From Methyloprofundus sp. (lineage in GTDB: Bacteria > Pseudomonadota > Gammaproteobacteria > Methylococcales > Methylomonadaceae): 5,291 nt of DNA. The stretch lies in assembly GCA_030619185.1 (NCBI GenBank), contig JAUXBW010000166.1, positions 1 through 5,291 on the forward strand, read 5' to 3'. The position numbers and the translations under genes are program-made. Positions 1 to 5,291 of the stretch are shown one piece after another. Under the pieces are notes generated by a model. It did not search any database and was not told the DNA's origin. It saw only the letters and a list, made by a program, of their open reading frames with translations. How positions within the stretch are numbered: the stretch's first letter is position 1; each line of letters starts with the position of its first letter.

Positions 1-247
1 AACATTGGTGTCTATTAGTTAAGTCATTGATATTAAGGTGATACTTATGATAGGTTAATGTTTTTGGATGGTAGTCGTCATTTGTTATATTTTAATGATA
101 GATGAATGTCTGTGTTCAGAGTTCCTCTTTGAACAAGGTGTTAGGGAAGGATTTTTAATTAATTCCCCCTCAGTCCCCTCCTTGCTAAGGAGGGGACTGA
201 ACGGTTACCGTAATGCAACTATGTCAAGATAATAAAGGAAGAGAAAA
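1..247. other. Non-coding region upstream of pcnB
   Basis: No convincing gene, tRNA or other RNA gene is visible here on either strand. The stretch is AT-rich. It contains a weak hairpin at 114-134 (8 bp, with a 2-nt bulge) and a strong palindrome at 170-200, listed separately. A possible sigma-70-like promoter for the operon is TTGGAT (64-69) and TATATT (86-91) with 16-bp spacing. The -10 matches consensus at five of six positions but the -35 at only three of six, so it is a guess. If used, it would give a leader of roughly 150 nt containing the palindrome. An AAGGAAG sequence at 235-241 is the likely ribosome binding site for pcnB initiation at 248. Confidence 0.6.
170..200. repeat. Perfect 14-bp inverted repeat (REP-like hairpin)
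   Basis: TCAGTCCCCTCCTT at 170-183 is the exact reverse complement of 187-200, separated by the 3-nt loop GCT, so it would form a very stable GC-rich hairpin. No T-run follows on either strand, so it is not a classical intrinsic terminator. Its form, a pyrimidine-rich arm and a purine-rich arm around a short loop, resembles short palindromic repeats dispersed in bacterial intergenic regions; repetition cannot be tested in this window. The right arm carries AAGGAGG, a perfect Shine-Dalgarno sequence, but no start codon is suitably placed after it, so that is probably coincidence. It could stabilise or attenuate the transcript entering pcnB. Confidence 0.7.
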
Positions 248-250
248 ATT
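235..250 (+). promoter_or_regulatory. pcnB ribosome binding site and AUU start codon
   Basis: AAGGAAG at 235-241 is a good Shine-Dalgarno match and sits 6 nt before an ATT codon at 248-250. That codon is in frame with pcnB and is followed by an uninterrupted frame into the gene. The downstream ATG at 290 has its only SD-like sequence (AAGGA, 285-289) directly abutting the start codon, which leaves no spacing for ribosome binding. The frame has an in-frame TAA at 233-235 and no ATG, GTG or TTG between that stop and 290, so ATT is the only plausible upstream initiator. E. coli pcnB is known to use AUU, a codon discriminated against by initiation factor IF3, which keeps synthesis low. Confidence 0.7.
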
Positions 251-1636
251 TTAAGTTTTTTTAAAAAAATAATAAATAAATCGCAAGGAATGAATCAGCA
301 AAATGCTGCGGTCACGCCTGTGTCAGAAAAAAAGTCAGCTTTAGAGCCGAGAATTTATACTCGCTCAGAACATAATATTTCGCGTAACCAGATCAGTAGT
401 AACGCCCTCAAAGTTTTGTATCGTCTGAAAAATGAAGGTTATGATGCTTATTTGGTGGGTGGCTGTGTGAGAGATTTGTTGTTAGGGCGTGAGCCAAAGG
501 ATTTCGATGTCGCGACTAATGCGAGCCCTGAACAAGTAAAACAAGCTTTTCGTAATTGTCGCCTGATAGGTAGACGGTTTCGTCTGGCACATGTTTTTTT
601 TGGTCGGGAAATTATTGAGGTTGCTACATTTCGCGGCCCGAGCGAAGGGGTGCAAGACTTACAGAAAAAAGATCAGGATGGCCGCCTATTACGTGATAAT
701 AATTACGGTACTTTAGAAGAAGATGTGGTGCGTCGGGATTTTACCGTTAATGCGCTTTATTACAATATCAAGGACTTTTCCATTGTTGATTATGTGGGGG
801 GTATGGAGGATCATCGTGCCGGAGTGATGCGCCTTATTGGTGATCCTGAAACGCGCTACCGCGAAGATCCGGTACGCATGATTAGACTGGTACGTTTTGC
901 TGTAAAACTGAGCTTTTCAATTAATCCTGAATGTGAAAAACCTATTTTTCAATTGGCTGAGTTGTTAGCGAACATTCCGGCTGCTAGGTTGCAAGACGAA
1001 ACCCTAAAATTATTTTTATCTGGCTATGCAGTAGAAACATTTGAAATGCTACGTCATTATGGTTTATTTGCTCATTTATACCCGATTGCTGAACAAAGTT
1101 TAAGCAATGAAGAGAATGGTTTTCCTAAACTTCTTATTGCCAGGGCTCTGGAAAATACGGATAAGCGTATTGCCGAAGGTAAAAGTATTGCGCCATTTTT
1201 TCTTATCTCTACGTTTTTATGGGATGCGGTTAAAAAACAGGCTAAGCTCAATGTGGAGGCAGGCCTGCCTGAGTCAGTTGGCTTTCAGCAGGCGGCCAGT
1301 CAGATTATTTCACAGCAGGTAAAAAGCACCGCATTTCCTAAGTATATAGGGATGGCAATGCGTGATGTATGGGGATTGCAAGTGCGTTTTAGTAATCGTG
1401 GTGGGACGCGAGCCTATCGCTTGCTGGGGCACCCAAAATTTAGAGCAGCTTATGACTTTATGCTGTTACGTGTAGAAACTGGTGAAGAGGCTCCAGAATT
1501 AGCAACCTGGTGGACAGAGTTTCAAACTGTTTCTGAAAAAGAACAGAAGAAAATGCTTGACCGTCTACATAAAAGCTCAACAGGTAAACGTAGACGCAGG
1601 CGTAAGCCAGCTGTAAAAAAACAGCAGCATGACTAA
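248..1636 (+). CDS. pcnB: Poly(A) polymerase I
   Basis: PcnB adds poly(A) tails to RNA 3' ends using ATP, promoting RNA decay; in E. coli it also sets ColE1-type plasmid copy number by destabilising RNA I. From the ATT start the protein is 462 aa, close to E. coli PcnB (about 465). The nucleotidyltransferase head shows GGCVRD (71-76), the catalytic pair KDFD with D85 and D87, RRFRLAHV, and IIEVATFRG whose Glu (E124) is the likely third carboxylate. The neck has YREDPVRMIRLVRFA, followed by the helical body and a very basic tail (KRRRRRK) typical of PcnB. These features separate it from the shorter CCA-adding enzyme. The extension from 248 (ILSFFKKIINKSQG) resembles the hydrophobic/basic N-termini of E. 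coli and Pseudomonas PcnB. A start at ATG 290 would give 448 aa. The 3' end overlaps folK by 8 nt. Function is near certain; the start is well supported but inferred. Confidence 0.96.
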   Translation: MLSFFKKIINKSQGMNQQNAAVTPVSEKKSALEPRIYTRSEHNISRNQISSNALKVLYRLKNEGYDAYLVGGCVRDLLLGREPKDFDVATNASPEQVKQAFRNCRLIGRRFRLAHVFFGREIIEVATFRGPSEGVQDLQKKDQDGRLLRDNNYGTLEEDVVRRDFTVNALYYNIKDFSIVDYVGGMEDHRAGVMRLIGDPETRYREDPVRMIRLVRFAVKLSFSINPECEKPIFQLAELLANIPAARLQDETLKLFLSGYAVETFEMLRHYGLFAHLYPIAEQSLSNEENGFPKLLIARALENTDKRIAEGKSIAPFFLISTFLWDAVKKQAKLNVEAGLPESVGFQQAASQIISQQVKSTAFPKYIGMAMRDVWGLQVRFSNRGGTRAYRLLGHPKFRAAYDFMLLRVETGEEAPELATWWTEFQTVSEKEQKKMLDRLHKSSTGKRRRRRKPAVKKQQHD

Positions 1637-2117
1637 AGCTCTCGTTTATATTGGTTTAGGTAGTAATTTATCAACTCCCAAAGCACAAATTAATACGGCC
1701 AGAGTTGCTATTAATAGTTTAGTAGGCGTTTGTGAGCAAGCCTTTTCCAGTTTATATCGTAGCCCTCCGATGGGTCCGCAAGACCAGCCAGATTATGTCA
1801 ATGCAGTCATGGCGATTAATACAGATTTATCTGCGTTAGCTCTACTGCGTTGTTTACAGCAAATAGAACTAGATCATGGGCGTGAACGCAAAGATGAACG
1901 CTGGGGAGCAAGAACTCTTGATCTAGATATTTTACTCTACGGTCAGCAAATGATTGATCAGCCAGATCTGTGTGTGCCACATTATGGGCTAGCTAAACGT
2001 GCCTTTGTTTTATATCCCTTGCAAGAAATTGCGCCCAAGCTGGTAGTGCCAGGCTTAGGACGGTTAAGCAAGTTGCTTGTGTCTTGCCCTTTAGATGGTT
2101 TAGAGAGATTAGATTAA
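1629..2117 (+). CDS. folK: HPPK: 6-hydroxymethyl-7,8-dihydropterin pyrophosphokinase
   Basis: This cytosolic enzyme transfers pyrophosphate from ATP to 6-hydroxymethyl-7,8-dihydropterin, the step before dihydropteroate synthase in folate synthesis. At 162 aa it matches the usual single-domain size (E. coli, 159). Seen in the sequence: the N-terminal YIGLGSNL strand-loop (7-14), SSLYRSPPMGPQDQPDYVNAV (40-60) including the pterin-pocket region, and the HPPK signature RWGARTLDLDILLYG (91-105). In that signature D98 and D100 are the Mg-binding aspartates and R95 the catalytic-loop arginine; R85 and E80 also match conserved family positions. The start ATG lies inside the end of pcnB (8-nt overlap) with no strong SD, suggesting translational coupling. 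The stop shares one base with the panB start. Neighbouring pcnB is the normal gammaproteobacterial arrangement, and its folate product feeds the PanB cofactor. Confidence 0.97.
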   Translation: MTKALVYIGLGSNLSTPKAQINTARVAINSLVGVCEQAFSSLYRSPPMGPQDQPDYVNAVMAINTDLSALALLRCLQQIELDHGRERKDERWGARTLDLDILLYGQQMIDQPDLCVPHYGLAKRAFVLYPLQEIAPKLVVPGLGRLSKLLVSCPLDGLERLD

Positions 2118-2932
2118 TGAACCAAAACCTAATAAACCTCCCGGCTAAAGTAAAAAACATAGCCGATTTACAGCAAATGAAACACGCTGGACAAAAAATA
2201 AGCAGTTTAACGGCCTATGACGCTAGCTTTGCGGCACTATTAGATCAGGCGGGCATTGATGTCATTCTGGTGGGTGATTCTTTGGGTATGGTGGTACAAG
2301 GGCACCCCAGTACTTTGCCTGTCAGTGTGCAGGATATGCTTTATCATACTCAGCTGGTTAATCGGGGCAACCAGCGGGCATTTATCATTGCTGACTTGCC
2401 CTTTATGAGTAGTGCAACACCAAAGCAGGCGGCCAAAAATGCAGCCATGCTAATTCAACAGGGTGGGGCGCAAATGGTAAAGCTGGAAGGCGCTAAAATT
2501 GAGGCGATTCAATTTATGGTGCAGCAGGGTATTCCCGTTTGTGCACATTTAGGGCTCTTGCCCCAGGCTATTTATCAATTAGGTAAATATGCCGTACAAG
2601 GGAAAGATGAAAAACAAGCGGCAAAAATACTGGCAGATGCTATGAAAGTTGAACAGGCTGGTGCGCAAATGTTAATAATGGAGTGTGTTCCTGAAGCACT
2701 AGCCCGAAAAATTACTGAACAGCTGTCGATACCCGTGATAGGTATTGGAGCGGGCATACATTGTGATGGGCAGATCCTGGTTGTGTACGATATGTTAGGT
2801 CTCAACCTAGGTAAAAAACCACGCTTTAGTAAAGATTATATGCAACAGACGGGCACTGTCAGGGAAGCAGTTCAGGCCTATGTGGCAGAAGTAAAAGATC
2901 AGACATTTCCAGCGCAAGAGCACAGCTTTTAA
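2117..2932 (+). CDS. panB: 3-methyl-2-oxobutanoate hydroxymethyltransferase (ketopantoate hydroxymethyltransferase)
   Basis: PanB transfers a hydroxymethyl group from 5,10-methylene-tetrahydrofolate to 2-oxoisovalerate, giving ketopantoate, the first committed step toward pantothenate and CoA. The 271-aa TIM-barrel protein is near E. coli length (264). Visible motifs are SLTAYD (30-35), LVGDSLGMVVQGH (51-63) with metal ligand D54, IADLPFM (91-97) with D93, MVKLEG (120-125) with K122 and E124, VCAHLGLLPQ (141-150), MECVP (188-192) with catalytic E189, PVIGIGAG (206-213) and the terminal EHSF. The ATG at 2117, overlapping the folK stop in TAATG, was chosen over an in-frame ATG at 2084 because the latter would lie 34 bases inside folK and adds 11 residues unlike PanB N-termini. 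The SD is weak (GAGAG near 2103), which fits coupling to folK. Confidence 0.97.
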   Translation: MNQNLINLPAKVKNIADLQQMKHAGQKISSLTAYDASFAALLDQAGIDVILVGDSLGMVVQGHPSTLPVSVQDMLYHTQLVNRGNQRAFIIADLPFMSSATPKQAAKNAAMLIQQGGAQMVKLEGAKIEAIQFMVQQGIPVCAHLGLLPQAIYQLGKYAVQGKDEKQAAKILADAMKVEQAGAQMLIMECVPEALARKITEQLSIPVIGIGAGIHCDGQILVVYDMLGLNLGKKPRFSKDYMQQTGTVREAVQAYVAEVKDQTFPAQEHSF

Positions 2933-2933
2933 G

Positions 2934-3797
2934 GTGATCTTCCATCAGGATATTAAGCACTTACGCATACTGATTAAACAGTACCGAATGGCCGGGGAGA
3001 GTATTGCATTCGTGCCAACGATGGGTAATTTACATGCCGGGCATCTACAGCTGGTGAATGCTGCGAAAACACAGGCAGACCGGGTTGTTGTCAGTATGTT
3101 TGTTAACCCGACACAATTTGATGAACAGGGGGATTATGCTAACTATCCGCGTACCGAAGAAGCTGACATAGATAAGTTACAGGCCTTAGCCGTTGATGTC
3201 GCTTATGTGCCTGCTGTGGAAGAAATGTACCCTGATGACATACTAACTAAAGTAAGTGTTAGTCAGGTATCAGACAATTATTGTGGTGCTGCACGGCCTG
3301 GACATTTTGATGGTGTAGCGACGATTGTATGTAAGTTGTTTAACATAGTTCAGCCAGATAAAGTTTTTTTTGGAGAAAAAGATTTTCAGCAACTGATGGT
3401 TATTCGCACGATGGTGGCTGATTTGAATGTCCCGGTAGAGGTTGTTGCAGTACCCACTTTCCGGGAATTAGATGGTCTGGCAATGAGTTCACGTAATACT
3501 TATTTGAGCGAGGCAGAACGACAACAGGCTGTGCAATTATATCAGGCACTTTGTCAGGCAAAGCAGGCGGTTTTAGAGCAGCACAAAAGATTTATTGAAA
3601 TAGAACGATACTATCTGCAGTTATTAACCGGGCAAGGATTTGAGCCGGATTATTTCTCTATTTGTAGGAGGCATGATTTGCAGGCAGCAACAGACGGAGA
3701 TAAGCAGTTAATTATTCTGGTTGCAGCGCGGCTTGGAAAAACACGTTTGATTGATAATATACAAATAGATCTGACTGTAGGGCCCCTTAATTATTGA
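2934..3797 (+). CDS. panC: Pantothenate synthetase (pantoate-beta-alanine ligase)
   Basis: PanC condenses pantoate and beta-alanine with ATP, via a pantoyl-adenylate, to make pantothenate. The 287-aa length matches the family (E. coli, 283). Seen: the cytidylyltransferase-fold nucleotide motif VPTMGNLHAGHL (27-38, HxGH at 34-37), VSMFVNPTQF (53-62), YPRT (71-74), RPGHFDGVATIVCKLFNIVQPD (121-142), FGEKDFQQL (146-154), and the KMSKS-equivalent MSSRN (184-188), then a smaller C-terminal domain ending with VAARLGKTRLIDN. It begins with GTG, one base after the panB stop (TAAgGTG), with no separate strong SD, so it probably depends on ribosomes finishing panB. The last residues after LIDN run somewhat longer than in E. 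coli. panD, whose product supplies beta-alanine, is not in the window. No clear intrinsic terminator follows. Confidence 0.97.
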   Translation: MIFHQDIKHLRILIKQYRMAGESIAFVPTMGNLHAGHLQLVNAAKTQADRVVVSMFVNPTQFDEQGDYANYPRTEEADIDKLQALAVDVAYVPAVEEMYPDDILTKVSVSQVSDNYCGAARPGHFDGVATIVCKLFNIVQPDKVFFGEKDFQQLMVIRTMVADLNVPVEVVAVPTFRELDGLAMSSRNTYLSEAERQQAVQLYQALCQAKQAVLEQHKRFIEIERYYLQLLTGQGFEPDYFSICRRHDLQAATDGDKQLIILVAARLGKTRLIDNIQIDLTVGPLNY

Positions 3798-4076
3798 CTG
3801 GCACCTGCGCATCTATAATACTCGATACCTTCGTTGAAAATCTTGCCAATAGCTTGCTGTTAATCGCGACCTTCGCCTTGTTCTCATTGTAACTTCAAAG
3901 GGTAAGCCAGTAATGTCGCTACCAGTAGTGTATTAACCCATCTTCGTGACTATTAGTGATGTATTTTATACAAATCAATAAGTTGAAATTTCAAAAAAGT
4001 AAAGATTCGATTAACTCATCTGTACAGCAATAAATAAAAATAGTACGGAACACATCATTCTAAATTCTGTATAAAG
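3798..4076. other. Gene-free spacer between panC and the transposase relic
   Basis: No gene can be supported here. A minus-strand frame stays open for about 36 codons (3894-3787) without a start codon and without recognised similarity. Other minus-strand frames also read like short protein fragments, so the left half could be a worn gene end. Small structures include the 12-bp palindrome TTGAAATTTCAA at 3983-3994, a repeated CCAGTA around 3905-3926, and an inverted pair ACTGGC/GCCAGT near 3796 and 3906. No stem followed by a T-run is visible after panC. Base composition shifts from mixed to strongly AT-rich after about 3955, approaching the transposase relic. Confidence 0.5.
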
Positions 4077-4335
4077 GTGTCTATGGAAAGCCCCCGCCCT
4101 CGTGGTCAGCAAAAAGGTAGCAAGGGACATGGACGGACGCACCGCCCTGATTTACCGGTGCTTGATGAAGAGCATGATATTGCTGCTGAAGATACGTTGT
4201 GCCCAGTTTGTACAAAACCCTACAAGCTTCTGTCGCAGACAGAGGATTCAAATATTGTTGAAATAAAGGTTAAAAGCTATATTCTCAAGCGTCAAAATGA
4301 ATCCAACCACTGCTCTTTGGGGAATACCAATCATT
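4077..4335 (+). pseudogene. IS66-family transposase remnant (zinc-finger region only, frameshifted)
   Basis: The frame translates to 86 aa that match, from memory, the segment of IS66-type transposases before the DDE catalytic domain: a G-Q-x-K-G-x-x-GHGR basic stretch (10-20), RPDLPVLDEEHD (23-34), the zinc-finger half CPVC (42-45) followed by KPYKLLSQTEDSNIVEIKVKSYILKR. Full-length members are typically several hundred residues, so both the N-terminal leader and the whole catalytic domain are missing. After LKR the likeness jumps to the +1 frame: NPTTALWGIPII at 4300-4335 aligns with the family's 'PTCxC-x-G-I-P-G-I-I-T' stretch, which places a frameshift at about 4290-4300. The second pair of zinc cysteines is lost (TTAL). 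A GTG at 4077 or ATG at 4083 could start a short peptide, but no function is expected. The remnant stops next to the 3' end of the opposing CBS gene. Confidence 0.7.
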
Positions 4336-4339
4336 AGTT

Positions 4340-4768
4340 TTATTTGCCGGGTGCTGTACTAGGTTCTATCGTTCTGTACAAACCTTCTAATACCAGTGCA
4401 TTTGGACTAACGGTACCAATCACTTCGCGACCCTCTAGTACTGGAGCACGCACTAGATCATAATGGGCAAATAAGCGTGAACAATGACGAATGTCCATAT
4501 CAGGTTGCACTGAAATAACCGGCTTTAACATGATCTCATAAACATTAACGCGCTCAGGGGCTTTATCTTTTGCGAGTACATGCCGAGCTATATCACCAGA
4601 GGTCACTAGACCGTATTCATCATCATCATGACGTTTATTCACTACCAGCGTGGAGGTTTTTTGGGCTTTCATGACCTGTAATGCTTCGCTAATGGTCGAA
4701 CTTCCATCTATGCTGGCAAAATCTGTTTTCATCACATCGCGTACTCTTGTTATCACTCTTTTACTCAT
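4340..4768 (-). CDS. Tandem CBS-domain protein
   Basis: This is a 142-aa soluble protein made almost wholly of two CBS domains (about 10-66 and 77-133), the paired fold that binds adenine nucleotides and regulates a partner. CBS1 has DVMKTDFASIDGSSTISEAL, then GLVTSGDIARHVL (53-65) with the usual T-x-x-D ligand motif (T56, D59). CBS2 has IMLKPVISVQPDMDI then GTVSPNALVLEGL (118-130), in which the equivalent aspartate is replaced (S121...A124), so the two sites probably bind differently. No membrane segment or catalytic domain is present. The start overlaps the stop of the P-II-like gene as ATGA (4765-4768), and a good SD (GAGGA, complement of about 4775-4779) lies upstream, so the two genes are cotranscribed and coupled. 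Its target is unknown; regulation together with the P-II-like protein is inferred from context. Confidence 0.9.
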   Translation of the reverse strand: MSKRVITRVRDVMKTDFASIDGSSTISEALQVMKAQKTSTLVVNKRHDDDEYGLVTSGDIARHVLAKDKAPERVNVYEIMLKPVISVQPDMDIRHCSRLFAHYDLVRAPVLEGREVIGTVSPNALVLEGLYRTIEPSTAPGK

Positions 4769-5115
4769 AGCTTTTCCTCAACAATTGGGGTTAGTTTTTC
4801 GACCTGATGCATAACGCCGATGGCATCTTCAACATCAATCTGAAAGGCAATCCCGGTACCAGGCTTGGAGTCAAACTCGGCCACTTTAGAAATGGCTTCT
4901 AAAATCGTGCGACTCAGGTGTTCTTCTACCAGAAACAATAGCACATCTCGCTGTGATTCCAGGGTTAGACCAAAAAAGGTTTTTGATGCTTCAAGGCCTT
5001 CCCCGCGCGCATTATTTATTACCGTGGAGCCAGTTGCACCATATTCACGAGAGGTTTCCAGAACCAGGTCGGTTTTATCATCTTCTACAAAAGCAATAAT
5101 CAGTTTGAAATGCAT
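4765..5115 (-). CDS. P-II-like signalling protein
   Basis: At 116 aa this has the size and alternating strand-helix pattern of the trimeric P-II superfamily: MHFKLIIAFVEDDKTDLVLETSREYGATGSTVI as first strand-helix-strand, a shortened loop NNARGEGLEASKTFFG (34-49) where GlnB has its T-loop, then VLLFLVEEHLSRTILEAISKVAEF as strand and helix, and KPGTGIAFQIDVEDAIGV (84-101) where P-II has the B-loop and last core strand. Classical GlnB/GlnK features are missing: no GQKG-type motif and no uridylylated T-loop tyrosine (the only Tyr is Y25). It is thus not an ordinary nitrogen regulator but one of the divergent P-II-like groups, which in known cases bind nucleotides or bicarbonate and control transporters. 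The SD AGGG lies 7 nt before the ATG. It is the first gene of a coupled pair with the CBS protein. From memory, similar pairs accompany DUF1538 membrane proteins; that gene would lie right of the window. Confidence 0.85.
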   Translation of the reverse strand: MHFKLIIAFVEDDKTDLVLETSREYGATGSTVINNARGEGLEASKTFFGLTLESQRDVLLFLVEEHLSRTILEAISKVAEFDSKPGTGIAFQIDVEDAIGVMHQVEKLTPIVEEKL

Positions 5116-5152
5116 TAATCTACCCTATTTATTTTGATTGTTTAGGAGCGCG

Positions 5153-5291
5153 CACGGAATAAGTTGAGCAACTGGCGCAGTGTTTTTATTCGTATTCGAG
5201 GCGTAGACACGGCGCATAGCCAGCTACGTAACTCTTTCTATAACAAAGAAGACGGATAAAAAGACAAGCGAGTTGCTTAAGTTATTCCGTG
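5153..5291. mobile_element. MITE-like element with 21-bp terminal inverted repeats
   Basis: Bases 5153-5173 and the reverse complement of 5271-5291 agree at 19 of 21 positions (outermost bases CACGGAATAA). Weaker complementarity continues inward, for example TTTTTAT..CGT against its counterpart at about 5252-5263, and an inner CGTAG/CTACG pair and GGC/GCC pair lie near the middle, so the single strand could fold into a long imperfect hairpin. There is no open frame of useful length inside. Small size, terminal inverted repeats and no coding capacity are the marks of a miniature inverted-repeat transposable element. The element ends exactly at the last base of the window, so its target-site duplication cannot be examined; the bases just left of it are GGAGCGCG. 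It sits 37 bp upstream of the P-II-like start codon. The parent transposase is unknown. Confidence 0.7.

Noticed and set aside
170..200. Reading the palindrome as an intrinsic terminator of an upstream gene
   Set aside because: No T-run follows the stem on either strand and no upstream gene end is visible in the window.
205..233. Promoter-like pair TTACCG / GATAAT with 17-bp spacing
   Set aside because: Transcription would start at about 240, after or within the ribosome binding site needed for the AUU start, and the -35 is poor. It would only make sense if translation began at ATG 290.
1107..1322. Plus-strand 71-aa open frame inside pcnB
   Set aside because: It lies wholly within pcnB in another frame, has no recognisable domain, and pcnB is unambiguous.
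2084..2116. Earlier ATG for panB
   Set aside because: It would extend 34 bases into folK and add 11 residues unlike PanB N-termini; ATG 2117 gives the family length and the typical TAATG junction.
2575..2805. Minus-strand 76-aa open frame inside panB
   Set aside because: It is antisense to conserved PanB motifs and is best explained as a shadow of panB.
3787..3894. Minus-strand open stretch of about 36 codons overlapping the end of panC
   Set aside because: It has no start codon or SD and no recognised similarity; too short to call a gene.
4865..5137. Plus-strand 90-aa open frame opposite the P-II-like gene
   Set aside because: It is antisense to a well-formed P-II-like protein with its own SD and has no protein-family likeness.
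1..5291. CRISPR array, tRNA, rRNA or phage attachment site
   Set aside because: No regularly spaced repeats, cloverleaf sequences, rRNA segments or integrase genes were seen.

Overview
The window looks like a moderately AT-rich gammaproteobacterial chromosome. The evidence is the gene order poly(A) polymerase - HPPK - PanB - PanC and proteins that follow the E. coli/Pseudomonas versions closely in motif and length. A free-living environmental lineage such as a methanotroph or sulfur oxidiser would fit the P-II-like/CBS pair and the small mobile-element relics, but that is a guess; no taxonomic marker gene is present.

Layout: (1) 1-247 is an upstream non-coding leader with a perfect 14-bp-stem palindrome at 170-200. 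(2) 248-3797 is a tightly packed plus-strand operon, pcnB-folK-panB-panC, with junctions of an 8-nt overlap, a 1-nt overlap and a 1-nt gap. (3) 3798-4076 is a spacer of about 280 bp with no supportable gene. (4) 4077-4335 is a broken remnant of an IS66-type transposase (zinc-finger segment only, with a frameshift). (5) 4340-5115 holds two minus-strand genes overlapping by ATGA: a P-II-like signalling protein followed by a two-CBS-domain protein. (6) 5153-5291 is a 139-bp MITE-like element with 21-bp terminal inverted repeats, ending exactly at the window edge.

How the genes work together: PcnB polyadenylates RNA 3' ends and marks them for decay. FolK makes the pterin pyrophosphate needed for folate. 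PanB uses the folate cofactor 5,10-methylene-THF to make ketopantoate. PanC joins pantoate to beta-alanine to give pantothenate, the precursor of CoA. The last three therefore form a folate-to-pantothenate series. The reductase step (PanE or IlvC) and PanD are not in the window. The P-II-like/CBS pair looks like a two-part metabolite/nucleotide sensor whose target is probably encoded to the right, beyond the MITE.

Most notable points: pcnB very probably starts at a non-canonical AUU codon at 248 rather than the ATG at 290, as E. coli pcnB does; the P-II-like protein lacks a uridylylation tyrosine; and a MITE lies about 37 bp upstream of the P-II-like gene's start codon. I see no convincing wholly new system in the window.
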